Positions 8,560-17,518 of a DNA stretch of 64,000 nt are shown one piece after another. Each line of letters begins with the position of its first letter. The first letter of the stretch is position 1. The notes below the pieces were generated by a model. That model was not told the DNA's origin. It was given only the letters and a program-made list of their open reading frames with translations, and searched no databases. This stretch comes from Hyphomicrobiales bacterium (GTDB taxonomy: Bacteria; Pseudomonadota; Alphaproteobacteria; Rhizobiales; Rhizobiaceae): assembly GCA_900467185.1 (NCBI GenBank), contig UBPA01000011.1, forward strand, positions 237,615 through 301,614, in the 5' to 3' direction. The position numbers and the translations under genes are program-made.

Positions 8560-9224
8560 TCGGAGATCCTCGCGGTGATGGCCGTGGGAGACGGCGGTGT
8601 GTCGGAGAGCGTCGGAGCGAGCGAGACGCCGATCAGGGGAATATCGTCGTCCAGAAGCTCGCGCCCCGAGACGGCATCGAGATCCAGCGTCTCGTCGCGC
8701 AGGGCCGAAAGCAGGTGGAGATAGGCCGCGATATGCGTGTCCGCCCGGCCATCGACGGCGGAATCATGGGCGGAGAACAGCGCGAACGGCGGCAGGAAGC
8801 GCATGCCGCAGAGCGAGGCCGTCTGCTCCAGCGGCGACAGCAGCGTGCGCAGACGGAAATGGTTGGAGCCCTCCTCGCGATAGGCATCCCGCGCGCCGCC
8901 GGTGGTCACGACCGGCAGGAACAGCTTGCCTGCCAGCTTCGAGCCGCTCTGCCCATAGGCAAAGCCGTATTCCAGCACGAGATCCTGCCACTCTTTCAAA
9001 AGAGCCGGCACGGAATACCAGTAGATCGGAAACTGGAAGACGATGACGTCATGCGCGAGCAGCCGCGCCTGTTCGGCATCGATATCGATGTTGAAACGGG
9101 GATAATCCGCATAGAGATCGACGAAGGTGACACCGTCCAGCTGCCGCGCCGCGTGCGCCATGCGAACATTGAGGCGCGAATGCCGCTGACCGGGATGGGC
9201 AAACAGGATGAGGACGCGCGCCAT
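8556..9224 (-). CDS. NAD(P)H oxidoreductase, KefF/KefG-type ancillary flavodoxin-fold protein
   Basis: 222 residues. Flavodoxin-2 fold: RVLILFAHPGQRHSRLNVRMAHAA at the N-terminus, VTFVDLYADYPRFNIDIDAEQ, then HDVIVFQFPIYWYSVPALLKEWQDLV, the FMN- and quinone-site motif of the MdaB/KefF/KefG group. Start 9224 has GAGGAAG at ideal spacing; the longer in-frame extension is not protein-like. It is translationally coupled (4-base overlap) to the Kef antiporter, so it very likely binds and activates that transporter while reducing quinones or electrophiles. Confidence 0.9.
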   Translation of the reverse strand: MARVLILFAHPGQRHSRLNVRMAHAARQLDGVTFVDLYADYPRFNIDIDAEQARLLAHDVIVFQFPIYWYSVPALLKEWQDLVLEYGFAYGQSGSKLAGKLFLPVVTTGGARDAYREEGSNHFRLRTLLSPLEQTASLCGMRFLPPFALFSAHDSAVDGRADTHIAAYLHLLSALRDETLDLDAVSGRELLDDDIPLIGVSLAPTLSDTPPSPTAITARISE

Positions 9225-9616
9225 GATGTCTTCCTCGGGGTGCTTATCACGGGGTGCGACCGTCACCGGGGGCACGAGGCCGGGCGGAACGATCGACACG
9301 ACCCGGCAAAGGGAGCAGCCGAAACGGGGTGATGGCCACGGCCGTGGCCGCTGCGACAATCGATGTTGCGGGAAGATCTTGTCAAGCGGCAAGACGGATG
9401 CGATGGTGGGGCGGAGCGGAATGCTCCCGATGTGCACATCTTATTGCCGGCCGGCGCCCTTGCGGGGACTGTCAGTCGCCGGAGAGAATAGGATTTGGCA
9501 CTTTTCTTCGCTCTTTTTTCGAGCCGACCCCTTTTCATGACGGACGTGTGGTGAGATAAGGAGCGCCGAAGTCACCATACCACCGCCCCAGCGGGCGACA
9601 GAGATCAAGGTTCGAG
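9225..9616 (+). promoter_or_regulatory. 392-base intergenic region carrying the rpsU promoter and leader
   Basis: No convincing gene. A T-rich tract (~9500-9520) and the 5' leader of rpsU occupy the right half; the left half serves the leftward oxidoreductase gene. No sequence matches a sigma-70 promoter well enough to name boxes with confidence. Confidence 0.4.
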
Positions 9617-9853
9617 ATGCAGGTTCTGGTTCGAGACAACAATGTTGAGCAGGCGCTGCGCGTGCTCAAGAAGAAGCTTCAGCGCGAAGGCGTCTTCCGC
9701 GAAATGCGTATGCGCGAAGCCTATGAAAAGCCCTCCGTGAAGCGTGCTCGCCAGAAGGCTGAAGCAGTTTCCCGCCAGCGCAAGAATGCCCGCAAGCAGC
9801 TGCAGCGCGAAGGCCTCCTGCCCGGCCCGAAGAAGAAAGTCGCAACCCGCTAA
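9617..9853 (+). CDS. rpsU: 30S ribosomal protein S21
   Basis: 78 residues: [20 protein letters not shown], then the basic helical body ([20 protein letters not shown]) and the Lys/Arg-rich tail ([13 protein letters not shown]). This is the alphaproteobacterial form of bS21, a small-subunit protein that helps initiate translation at the anti-Shine-Dalgarno end of 16S rRNA. The size fits exactly. It is monocistronic, with a terminator 60 bases downstream and a convergent gene beyond. Confidence 0.98.
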   Translation: MQVLVRDNNVEQALRVLKKKLQREGVFREMRMREAYEKPSVKRARQKAEAVSRQRKNARKQLQREGLLPGPKKKVATR

Positions 9854-9911
9854 GATCCGAACGGCGCCCGCCGGACGGTATCCGGTGGCGCGCGGCTGGT
9901 CTTCGAAATCA

Positions 9912-9947
9912 CCTCGGAACGACGCTCTGCGTCGCGCCGGGGTTTTT
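9912..9947 (+). terminator. rho-independent terminator of rpsU
   Basis: Perfect 6-bp core stem CGACGC-tct-GCGTCG, extended by a discontinuous CC/CGG pairing with CCG/GG, followed directly by five T residues on the plus strand. Confidence 0.75.
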
Positions 9948-10037
9948 CTGCGTCTTGTCGTTCCATCCTTGCGTATCGTCATGACGCTCGACCGCGAACC
10001 GGTTCTGGGACCGGTCCGCAGCCTGAAACGGCGCGTT

Positions 10038-11147
10038 CTATGACGCCGTGTCGAACAAGGTCTTGAACTGCCGGGGCTGGCAGCGGAGGTACTGGGGTGC
10101 CGCCTCGACCGTCGCGCCGAAATGCGCGGCCGCATGCCAGGGCCAGCGGGGATCGTAGAGAATCGTCCGCGCCAGCGCGATCATGTCGGCATCGCCCGTG
10201 CCGATGATCGATTCGGCCTGCTCGAATTCGGTGATCAGCCCTACGGCGACGACCGGGATGGAGACGGCCTGCTTCACATCCCGGGCGAGCGGCACCTGAT
10301 AGCTCGGACCGACGGGAATGGCCTGCGCATCGCTCAGACCACCGCTCGAAACATGGATCGCCGCGCAACCGCGCGCTTCCAGCGCCTGGGCGAAGGCGAC
10401 GGTCTGTGCACTGTCCCATCCGCCATCCACCCAGTCCGTCCCCGAGACGCGCATGGTCACGGGACGCTCCGCGGGGAAAGCCGCGCGAACGGCCTCGAAC
10501 ACTTCGAGCGGAAACCGCATGCGGTTTTCGAGCGAGCCGCCATACGCATCGGTCCGCGTATTCGAGAGCGGCGAGAGGAACTGGTGCAGCAGATAGCCAT
10601 GGGCGCCATGGATCTGTACGGCATCGATGCCGAGACGCGCGGCCCTGCGGGCAGCATCGGCAAAACCCTCCCTGATCCGCGCCAGACCTTTCTCGTCCAG
10701 CGCCTCGGGCGCATCATAGGCCGGCTTGAACGCCGATGCCGAAGGCGCCACCGTCTTCCAGCCACGCGCATCATCCGGCGGCAGTTGCGCCCCGCCCTTC
10801 CAGGGCAGATCGGTGGATGCCTTGCGGCCGGCATGGCCGAGCTGGATCGCGACCGGCATGTCCGACCAGCGGCGCACGCCCTCCAGCACGCGGGCCATCG
10901 CCGCTTCGCAGGCATCGTTCCACAACCCGACATCGCCGAAGCTGATGCGGCCCTCCGGTGTCACCGCCGTCGCCTCGATCGTCAGAAGTCCGGCGCCCGA
11001 CTGTGCGAGCATGCCGAGATGGGTCAGGTGCCAATCGCTCATTTCACCGTTCTCGGCGGAGTACTGGCACATCGGCGCAATGACGATGCGGTTACGCAAG
11101 GTCAGACCACCGACGTCGATGGGCGAGAAGAGTTTGGGTGAAGCCAT
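10038..11147 (-). CDS. Old Yellow Enzyme family NADH:flavin oxidoreductase (YqjM-like)
   Basis: 369 residues. LFSPIDVGGLTLRNRIVIAPMCQYSAENG contains Cys27, typical of the thermophilic-like/YqjM branch; then HLGMLAQSGAGLLTIEATAV, QIHGAHGYLLHQFLSP (substrate His pair region), SNTRTDAYGGSLENR and the C-terminal phosphate-binding GDADMIALAR. Reaction: FMN- and NAD(P)H-dependent reduction of activated C=C bonds in electrophilic enones. Start 11147 follows CAGGAG at 7 bases. It is convergent with rpsU; the upstream divergent neighbour is a VOC gene, so a detoxification role is plausible. Confidence 0.93.
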   Translation of the reverse strand: MASPKLFSPIDVGGLTLRNRIVIAPMCQYSAENGEMSDWHLTHLGMLAQSGAGLLTIEATAVTPEGRISFGDVGLWNDACEAAMARVLEGVRRWSDMPVAIQLGHAGRKASTDLPWKGGAQLPPDDARGWKTVAPSASAFKPAYDAPEALDEKGLARIREGFADAARRAARLGIDAVQIHGAHGYLLHQFLSPLSNTRTDAYGGSLENRMRFPLEVFEAVRAAFPAERPVTMRVSGTDWVDGGWDSAQTVAFAQALEARGCAAIHVSSGGLSDAQAIPVGPSYQVPLARDVKQAVSIPVVAVGLITEFEQAESIIGTGDADMIALARTILYDPRWPWHAAAHFGATVEAAPQYLRCQPRQFKTLFDTAS

Positions 11148-11364
11148 GTCGATCTCCTGAAGACATCCGCGCGGCGCAGGAAAAGCCGCCGCTGCCGGGC
11201 AGCATATGGGGTGGCGATCCGCGCATGTCATGCAGCCCTTGGCGCATTACCGGCGATCCCGCGCCCGAACGTTCGCCACCGCTTGCGAAAACCGGGCGGG
11301 CGGGCGACAACATCAGCGAGTATCGGCGCCGCGGTCGGCCGCGGCCAGACAGAAGGGAGTGCGC

Positions 11365-11745
11365 ATGTTCGACCATGTTTCCATCGGCGTCCGGGATATC
11401 GACCGGTCGCGCATCTTCTACGATGCCGCCCTGACCCCACTCGGCTATGGCAGGCTGACCAGCGGCGCGACGATGCTCGGTTACGGCGACGAGCAGGTGA
11501 GCCTCTGGGTCACGCAGGCCGACCATCCGGTCCGCCCGGATCTCCGCTCCGGCCTCCACTTCTGCTTCAAGGCCTATAGCGAAGAGGACGTCGAAGCCTT
11601 CCATGCCGCGGCCATCGGCCATGGCGGAGAGGACAACGGCGCCCCGGGCCTGCGCCCGGAATACGCCACCTTCTACTACGCCGCCTTCATCATCGACCCC
11701 GACGGCTACCGGCTGGAGGCCTTCTTCCACAAGCCGGACCTGTAA
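11365..11745 (+). CDS. VOC-family (glyoxalase/bleomycin-resistance fold) protein
   Basis: 126 residues, one VOC module: MFDHVSIGVRDIDRSRIFYDAAL (first metal-site His4), LHFCFKAYSEEDVEAFHAAA and a C-terminal AAFIIDPDGYRLEAFFHKP (Glu ligand). The family includes glyoxalases, dioxygenases and antibiotic-binding proteins; which one cannot be told. AAGGGAG sits 7 bases before the ATG at 11365. Divergent from the Old Yellow Enzyme gene, convergent with the PaiB-like gene (26-base gap). Confidence 0.88.
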   Translation: MFDHVSIGVRDIDRSRIFYDAALTPLGYGRLTSGATMLGYGDEQVSLWVTQADHPVRPDLRSGLHFCFKAYSEEDVEAFHAAAIGHGGEDNGAPGLRPEYATFYYAAFIIDPDGYRLEAFFHKPDL

Positions 11746-11771
11746 TCACCAATCTGCAGACGGCGAACTGA

Positions 11772-12395
11772 TCAGACCGGGATCTGGGTGGCGACATCCC
11801 GGTCCGACGCGCGCTCGCTCTCGGAAAGTCCGTTGGCCACGCCCTGGCGATCGGCCTCGTTGCGGTTCTGGCTCATCTTCCGCTTGCCCTCCAGATGCGT
11901 GATCGGCATGCGCAGGCCGATAATGCCGCGCAGCTGGGATGCGATGAACTCCGCCGGCGCGTCGTCCACCGCCCAGGCGACGGCCCTCGGCGCCTCGTGC
12001 AGGGCCGTCAGCCGGGTCACGACATCGAGCAGCCGCGCGGCATCGTCGAAGAACTCGACCGGCCCGCGCGCCTGAACCGTCACATAGTTCCAGGTCGGCA
12101 CGACCTTTCCCGTCTGCTGCTTGGTGGCGTACCAGGCCGGCGTGACATAGGCATCCGGGCCCATGAAAATGGCCAGCCCATCGCCGATGACCGGCGTTCG
12201 CCATTGCGGGTTGGCCTTCGCAAGGTGCCCGTAGAGGACGCCGTGCTCCCCTTCGCTTTCGTCCAGAAACAACGGCAAAGGCGTCGCGAAAGGTCCGTCG
12301 GCCGTCGCGGTGATGACGTTCGCCAGCCGCGCCGCCCGCATGGTCGCGAACATGTCGCGACGATCGTCAAGGCGGAATGCAGGCGGTGTGTACAT
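11772..12395 (-). CDS. PaiB-family FMN-binding negative transcriptional regulator
   Basis: 207 residues. Begins MYTPPAFRLDDRRDMFATMR, the PaiB N-terminus, with the split-barrel flavin-binding fold visible as ANVITATADGPFATPLPLFLDE, LYGHLAKANPQWR, PTWNYVTVQARG and a C-terminal IIGLRMPITHLEGKRKMSQNR, all hallmarks of PF04299. In Bacillus PaiB represses sporulation and protease genes; elsewhere the function is open. Start 12395 gives the normal family length. It follows the marR-like gene on the same strand after 92 bases. Confidence 0.9.
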   Translation of the reverse strand: MYTPPAFRLDDRRDMFATMRAARLANVITATADGPFATPLPLFLDESEGEHGVLYGHLAKANPQWRTPVIGDGLAIFMGPDAYVTPAWYATKQQTGKVVPTWNYVTVQARGPVEFFDDAARLLDVVTRLTALHEAPRAVAWAVDDAPAEFIASQLRGIIGLRMPITHLEGKRKMSQNRNEADRQGVANGLSESERASDRDVATQIPV

Positions 12396-12487
12396 GATGG
12401 CGATCCTCGTTCGACGCTGGAGACTATCGCGAAACGGGACATCGAAGAAAGCCCGTTCGCAACCATGATCGGGAAGGTCGGCCGGCC

Positions 12488-12919
12488 TCAGCCGAACTCG
12501 ACCGTCGTCAAGGCGAGCGCCTCGCGGCGCAGATCGGCTGCGCGCTCCGGGGCGAAAGATCGCTCGAGCGCCGCCTGCGCCGCTTTCCAAAGGGGCACGG
12601 CCCTTTCCCGCATCCGCTGGCCCTCGTCCGTCAGCGCATAGCTATAGGCCTGCTCGCCTTTCGCTCGCGAGCTTGCCATCCAGCCGGCAGCCAGCAGCGG
12701 CTTCAGCCCGCGCAACAGCGTGGTGCGCTCCATCACCATGATCCCGCTCAGCTCGGAAATCCGAATACCCGGCCGGCGGTTGACGATGCTGAGAAGCGAA
12801 TATTGCGAGATCGACAGGCCGATCGGCGCGAGATGGGCGTCATAGAGCCGCGTGACATGGCGCGAGCCCCGGCGGAGGGCAAGGCAATGGCACGAATGGG
12901 ATCCCTCGGATATCGACAT
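12488..12919 (-). CDS. MarR-family transcriptional regulator
   Basis: 143 residues. Winged helix with SISQYSLLSIVNRRPGIRISELSGIMVMERTTLLRGLKPL as the recognition region and YSYALTDEGQRM as the wing. The N-terminal HSCHCLALRRGSRHVTRLYD carries two Cys residues, as in MarR proteins that respond to oxidants or thiol-reactive compounds; redox sensing is inferred. It is divergent from the MFS gene at 13052. A TGTGTA-TT-TACACA dyad sits 15-28 bases upstream of its start and is the likely operator for autorepression and control of the exporter. Confidence 0.88.
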   Translation of the reverse strand: MSISEGSHSCHCLALRRGSRHVTRLYDAHLAPIGLSISQYSLLSIVNRRPGIRISELSGIMVMERTTLLRGLKPLLAAGWMASSRAKGEQAYSYALTDEGQRMRERAVPLWKAAQAALERSFAPERAADLRREALALTTVEFG

Positions 12920-12933
12920 GCATCGAGGATAGA

Positions 12934-12947
12934 TGTGTATTTACACA
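12934..12947. promoter_or_regulatory. TGTGTA-N2-TACACA inverted repeat, candidate MarR operator
   Basis: Six-base perfect arms separated by TT, in the 132-base gap between divergent marR-like and MFS genes. Position and symmetry fit a MarR dimer site; identity is inferred from context only. Confidence 0.5.
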
Positions 12948-13051
12948 CCGTCAATCCTCCACTACGAAGGAGGGGCAGCGCCGTCGGTTATCGGCCGTTG
13001 CAGGATTCGCCTGCGCGCAATCGACGCGACGCCACCCCCGAAGGTTCTCCC

Positions 13052-14341
13052 ATGCTCTCCACCACCGTCTCCGCATGGCTTGCCCGCAAGAAGATCCACT
13101 ATGGCTGGGTCGTCGTCGTCACGACCTTTCTCACCATGCTGGCGACAGCGGGCGCGATGGGCTCGGCCGGCGTCCTCATCCAGCCACTGCATCAGGAGTT
13201 CGGCTGGGATATCGCCGATATCTCCTTCGCCATGGCAGTGCGCCTCGTGCTCTTCGGCCTGCTCGGGCCCTTCGCCGCGGCGTTCATGACGCATTTCGGC
13301 GTGCGACGGGTCGTGTGTTCGGCGCTTCTGCTCATCATGAGCGGCATCGTCCTTTCCTTCTTCATGCAGGAGGTCTGGCAGCTCGTTCTCCTCTGGGGTG
13401 TCGTCATCGGCACGGGAACGGGCATGACGGCGCTGGTGCTGGGCGCGACCGTCGCCACGCGGTGGTTTTCCAAGCGCCGCGGCCTCGTCATCGGCCTGAT
13501 GACGGCGAGCAACGCCACCGGCCAGCTCGTCTTCCTGCCGCTGCTGGCAGCCCTGTCGGAAGCCTATGGCTGGCGCACGGCGCTGACCTTCATCACCGGC
13601 GTTCTCGCGCTCGCCATGGTGCTCGTGATGCTGCTGATGCGCGACCACCCGGCCGATCTCGGCCTTCCCGCCTATGGCGACACGCAGCCGAGCCCGGTTC
13701 CGCGCCGGAACCAGGCCTTCCTCACCACGCTCGTCTCACCCCTGAAGACGCTGCGCGAGGTCTCCGGCCGGCTGGTGTTCTGGCTGCTCTTCGGCACCTT
13801 CTTCGTTTGTGGCCTCTCCACCAACGGGCTCATCCAGACGCATTGGATCTCCATCTGCGGCGACTTCGGCATGACGGCGGTCACGGCAGCCGGCACGCTG
13901 GCGGTCATCGGCGTGTTCGATTTCCTCGGCACCATCGGGGCCGGCTGGCTGTCCGACCGTTTCGACAATCGCTGGCTGCTCTTCTGGTTCTACGGCCTGC
14001 GCGGCCTGTCGCTCCTCTACCTCTCGGTCTCCGGTTTCGGCTTCACCGAACTCTCCGTCTTCGCCATCTTCTACGGCCTCGACTGGGTGGCGACCGTTCC
14101 CCCGACCGTCAAGCTGACGGCCGACAGTTTTGGCCGCGAGAAGGCGCCGCTCGTCTTCGGCTGGGTCTTCACCGGCCACCAGCTGGGCGCCGCGACCGCC
14201 GCCTTCGGTGCGGGCTGGCTGCGCTCGGATTACGAGAGCTATATGCCGGCGCTGCAGATGGCCGGCCTTATGTGCATTCTCGCGGCGCTGGCCGTGGTCA
14301 TGCTCCGTCGTCCCGCCACCGCCGTCCCGGCCGGCGCCTGA
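13052..14341 (+). CDS. MFS transporter (12-helix, OFA/monocarboxylate-like)
   Basis: 429 residues with twelve membrane segments. KIHYGWVVVVTTFLTML at the N-terminus and the loop WFSKRRGLVIGLMTASNATGQL are typical of the oxalate/formate antiporter and monocarboxylate branch of the major facilitator superfamily; DRFDNRWLLFWFYGLRG marks the 8/9 loop. Start 13052 was chosen because the hydrophobic protein begins at once; the ribosome site is weak. Divergent from a MarR gene that probably represses it. The substrate could be a small organic acid; direction of transport is unknown. Confidence 0.87.
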   Translation: MLSTTVSAWLARKKIHYGWVVVVTTFLTMLATAGAMGSAGVLIQPLHQEFGWDIADISFAMAVRLVLFGLLGPFAAAFMTHFGVRRVVCSALLLIMSGIVLSFFMQEVWQLVLLWGVVIGTGTGMTALVLGATVATRWFSKRRGLVIGLMTASNATGQLVFLPLLAALSEAYGWRTALTFITGVLALAMVLVMLLMRDHPADLGLPAYGDTQPSPVPRRNQAFLTTLVSPLKTLREVSGRLVFWLLFGTFFVCGLSTNGLIQTHWISICGDFGMTAVTAAGTLAVIGVFDFLGTIGAGWLSDRFDNRWLLFWFYGLRGLSLLYLSVSGFGFTELSVFAIFYGLDWVATVPPTVKLTADSFGREKAPLVFGWVFTGHQLGAATAAFGAGWLRSDYESYMPALQMAGLMCILAALAVVMLRRPATAVPAGA

Positions 14342-14434
14342 AAAGGAAGGCCGAGACCTGTCCCGCTGCGCGACGTGCCGGCCGCGTGGAATAGCATTTC
14401 CCTTCGGCCGGCATCTTCGCGAACTTCTTCTTTG

Positions 14435-14451
14435 TCTATCAAATGACTCGG
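14435..14451 (+). promoter_or_regulatory. TCTAT-N7-CTCGG, candidate sulfur-regulon site upstream of sfnB
   Basis: Half-site GTCTAT followed by a 7-base spacer and CTCGG, 120 bases before the sfnB-like ATG. Its layout matches the site before ssuA (TCTAC-N7-CTCAG) more closely than the fully palindromic copies. Confidence 0.35.
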
Positions 14452-14570
14452 CAATAACGTGACCGCGGCTCTGACCCTGAGCTGCCCGGTCGCCGGGCCA
14501 ATCCGTCATGCACAGAACGGGCCTGCCGGTGTCGGACATCGCGGCCCGCCTGCCGATCGAGGAAGACGCC

Positions 14571-15821
14571 ATGAGCCTGCTTCACGCCCTGCGCTCCCCT
14601 GCCCCTGAAACCGCTCCCGAACCGGAGCGGCCACCTGCCGCTTCGGCGGCCGACCGCGAGCGCCTCTTTGCCCGCGCCACGGCCATCGCCGCAGATCTCA
14701 GAGCCCGGGGAGCCGCCCTCGACCGGGATGGCCGCCCGCCCTTCAGCGAGATCACCGAGCTGAAGGCGGCAGGCCTGCTCAACGCCCTGCATCCACCGGA
14801 GATCGGCGGCGGCGGTCTCGACTGGGTCGACGGCCTGCGTCTCGTGCGCATCCTCGCGCGCGGCGAAAGCTCCATCGGTCAGCTGCTCGGCTATCACTTC
14901 GTCAACAGCCAGTACATTTCCTGGGCGGCCGACGACAGCGACCTTGCCTGGCGGCTGTCGTCGGAAACCGTGGCGAAGAGCCTCTATTGGGGCGCCGCCG
15001 TCAATCCGCGCGACCCCGGCCTCGTGCTGACGCGAAAAGACGATCACTACGTTCTGAACGGCCGCAAGACGTTTTCGACCGGTGCGCGGATTTCCGACCG
15101 CATCAATGCGAGCGCCGCCTTCGGCGACCAGATCGCCAGCCTCGTCCTGCCCACCGACCGGCAGGGCTATATTGCTCATGACGACTGGGACAATATCGGG
15201 CAGCGACTGTCAGACAGCGGCAGCGTCGTGTTCAAGGATTTCCCGGTCCATGACAGCGATTTCCTGCTGCCGCTCGCGGCCCCGGATGCGGCACCGAAGG
15301 AGCTGGCAAGCTTCAACACGCCGCTGATCCAGCTGGTCTTTGCCAATTTCTATATCGGTACGGCCGAAGGTGCGCTTGCCGAGGCGCTCGACTACGTGCG
15401 CGACACCACCCGCCCCTGGATCACCTCCGGCGTCGAACGCGCTGCCGACGACCCGCATATTCTGGAGCGCGTCGGCGAATTCCGCGCCGCGCTGAAGGCG
15501 GCCGCAGCCCTTGCCGACAGCGCCGGCCACGCCGTGCAGACAGCCCTTGCGCGCGGCCACGCCGTCACCGAGCGCGAACGCGGAGAGGCCGCCATCGAGG
15601 CTTACGAATCCAAGGTCAACGCGACGCATGTCGCGCTGGATGTAACCGCCCGCGTCTTCGAGCTCATGGGCGCCCGGGCGACGGCCGGCCATTACCGCTT
15701 CGACCGCTACTGGCGCAACGTCCGCACCCACACGCTCCACGATCCAGTGTTCTACAAGGCCCGCGAGGTCGGCGATTTCGCCCTGAACGATCGGATACCG
15801 ACGCCGAGCCTCTACAGCTGA
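14571..15821 (+). CDS. SfnB-family sulfur-acquisition oxidoreductase (acyl-CoA dehydrogenase fold)
   Basis: 416 residues. Acyl-CoA-dehydrogenase/DszC fold: LKAAGLLNALHPPEIGGGGLDWVDG, ARGESSIGQLLGYHFVN, LNGRKTFSTGARISDRI, FPVHDSDFL and the C-terminal FDRYWRNVRTHTLHDP, which is typical of the SfnB/DszC group rather than true acyl-CoA dehydrogenases. SfnB acts in use of dimethyl sulfone and related organosulfur; DszC is an FMNH2-dependent S-oxygenase. GAGGAAG precedes the ATG at 14571. Convergent with a DszA-type gene; with it this forms a candidate S-oxygenation and C-S cleavage pair. Confidence 0.9.
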   Translation: MSLLHALRSPAPETAPEPERPPAASAADRERLFARATAIAADLRARGAALDRDGRPPFSEITELKAAGLLNALHPPEIGGGGLDWVDGLRLVRILARGESSIGQLLGYHFVNSQYISWAADDSDLAWRLSSETVAKSLYWGAAVNPRDPGLVLTRKDDHYVLNGRKTFSTGARISDRINASAAFGDQIASLVLPTDRQGYIAHDDWDNIGQRLSDSGSVVFKDFPVHDSDFLLPLAAPDAAPKELASFNTPLIQLVFANFYIGTAEGALAEALDYVRDTTRPWITSGVERAADDPHILERVGEFRAALKAAAALADSAGHAVQTALARGHAVTERERGEAAIEAYESKVNATHVALDVTARVFELMGARATAGHYRFDRYWRNVRTHTLHDPVFYKAREVGDFALNDRIPTPSLYS

Positions 15822-15843
15822 GAAAAACGCGCAAAACGAAACG

Positions 15844-15871
15844 CCGTCATCCTGCACACACGGGATGACGG
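15844..15871. terminator. bidirectional terminator between sfnB and the DszA-type gene
   Basis: A 9-bp perfect stem (CCGTCATCC / GGATGACGG) with a 10-base loop, followed by TGTTTTCTT on the plus strand and by GCGTTTCGTTTT on the minus strand. It lies between two convergent genes. Confidence 0.8.
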
Positions 15872-15939
15872 TGTTTTCTTGACGTGAAACCGGGACGGAC
15901 GGCGTGCCTTGCGCGGCCGCCGTCCTTCGTCGGAACGCG

Positions 15940-17340
15940 TCAGTTCTGCCCGGAGGCGAGCTTCTGCTCCACGCGACCGAGGTCGCGATAGGCGGCACCC
16001 GGATGCGGCGCGACGAGACGCGGGCCTTCGCCGAAAAGCTTCTCGCGCAGTGTCCCCTGCCGGTACGCCGTCTTGTAGACGCCGCGCTTCTGCAGCTCCG
16101 GCACCAGCAGATCGACCGCGTCCTCGAACGTTTCCGGCGTCACGGCGTACGCCAGGTTGAAACCGTCCACATCGGTCTCCTCGACCCATTCCTGCATGAG
16201 ATCGGCCACCGTCTGCGGCGAGCCGACGAAGACGGGGCCAAAGCCGCCGATGCCGACCCAGTCGGCCATCTCCCGCACCGTCCATTCCTTGCCGGGATCG
16301 ATGGTGGTGAAGGTCTCGACAGCCGATTGCACGGCATTGGTATGGCGGTGGCGCAAGACCTCATCCGGCGAGAACTGTCCGAAATCGATGCCGGTCCAGC
16401 CGGAGATCAGCGTCAGCGCACCCTCGTAGGAGACGTATTTGCGGTATTCGTCGAACTTGCGCTTGGCGTCGGCATCCGTCTCGCCGACGATGACGGTCTG
16501 CAGATTGAAGGCGAGAATGCCGCGCGGGTCGCGCCCCGCCTGCACGGCCGCTTCGCGAACATTGGCGACGTAGCGCTTCAGAACGGCTTTGGACGGCGCG
16601 GCGACGAAGATGCATTCGGCGTGCTGGCCGGCGAAATCCTTGCCGCGGCTGGAAGCGCCCGCCTGGTAGAGCACCGGCGTGCGCTGGGGCGACGGCTCCG
16701 ACAGGTGAATGCCCGGCACGCTGAAATGCGGCCCCTTATGGCCGATGGCATGAACCTTGGAGGGATGCGTGAAAATGCCGGTCTCGCGGTCGCGCACGAC
16801 GGCATCATCCTCCCAGCTGCCCTCCCAGAGCTTGTAACAGACTTCCAGATAGTCTTCCGCCACATCGTAGCGGTTGTCATGCTGCATCTGCGCCGACTGC
16901 CCGACATTCAGCGCGCCGCTGTTCAGATAGGAGGTGACGATGTTCCAGCCGACGCGGCCCTTGGTCAGGTGGTCGAGCGTCGAGATACGGCGGGCGAAGG
17001 TATAAGGGTGCTCGAACGACAACGACGCCGTCAGGCCGAAACCGAGATGTTCGGTCAGATAGGCCATGGTCGGGATGAGTTGCAGCGGGTCGTTGACCGG
17101 CACCTGGGCCGAATGTTTCAGCGCCGCATTCACATTGCCGTTCAGCACGTCGTAGACGCCGAGCACGTCGGCGATGAACAAGCCGTCGAACTTGCCGCGC
17201 TCCAGCGTTTTGGCGAGGTTCACCCAGTAGTCGAGATCCTTGTAGGACGCCGACTGGTCGCGCGGATGCCGCCAGAGGCCGGGCGACTGGTGCCCGACGC
17301 AGTTCATGTCGAAGGCGTTCAGCCGGATTTCACGTGTCAT
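15940..17340 (-). CDS. DszA/NtaA-family FMN-dependent monooxygenase
   Basis: 466 residues. LNAFDMNCVGHQSPGLWRHP, LFIADVLGVYDV, STLDHLTKGRVGWNIVTSYLN, LYQAGASSRGKDFAGQHAECIF and VGIGGFGPVFVGSP follow the nitrilotriacetate/DszA alignment over its whole length. These enzymes use FMNH2 and O2 to cleave C-S or C-N bonds. GGAGACGAG sits before the ATG at 17340. It is the last gene of a leftward run behind an SfnB-like gene and an RbsABC-type transporter, so its substrate is probably an organosulfur compound brought in by that transporter. No flavin reductase is encoded in the window. Confidence 0.92.
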   Translation of the reverse strand: MTREIRLNAFDMNCVGHQSPGLWRHPRDQSASYKDLDYWVNLAKTLERGKFDGLFIADVLGVYDVLNGNVNAALKHSAQVPVNDPLQLIPTMAYLTEHLGFGLTASLSFEHPYTFARRISTLDHLTKGRVGWNIVTSYLNSGALNVGQSAQMQHDNRYDVAEDYLEVCYKLWEGSWEDDAVVRDRETGIFTHPSKVHAIGHKGPHFSVPGIHLSEPSPQRTPVLYQAGASSRGKDFAGQHAECIFVAAPSKAVLKRYVANVREAAVQAGRDPRGILAFNLQTVIVGETDADAKRKFDEYRKYVSYEGALTLISGWTGIDFGQFSPDEVLRHRHTNAVQSAVETFTTIDPGKEWTVREMADWVGIGGFGPVFVGSPQTVADLMQEWVEETDVDGFNLAYAVTPETFEDAVDLLVPELQKRGVYKTAYRQGTLREKLFGEGPRLVAPHPGAAYRDLGRVEQKLASGQN

Positions 17341-17518
17341 GCTCGTCTCCTGGCCTCAGAGGCCGTTTGGGAACCCGGCGGCGAAGAGCCAGCCAGGGAT
17401 TTTGTGCTCCGGCGGAAGAGGATTGCAGGCAAACTCCCGAGATATCGGCCAGATGCTCGACGCACCGGCGTGCGACAAGCATTGGCGGCTCGCCTTGTCC
17501 GGATCTTCCAACAGCCTC

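Noticed and set aside
9493..9512. Sigma-54-like promoter (TTGGCAC...TTCGC) upstream of rpsU
   Set aside because: GG and GC elements are separated by 11 instead of 10 bases and the -12 part is TTCGC rather than TTGC; nitrogen-type control of rpsU is also unlikely.
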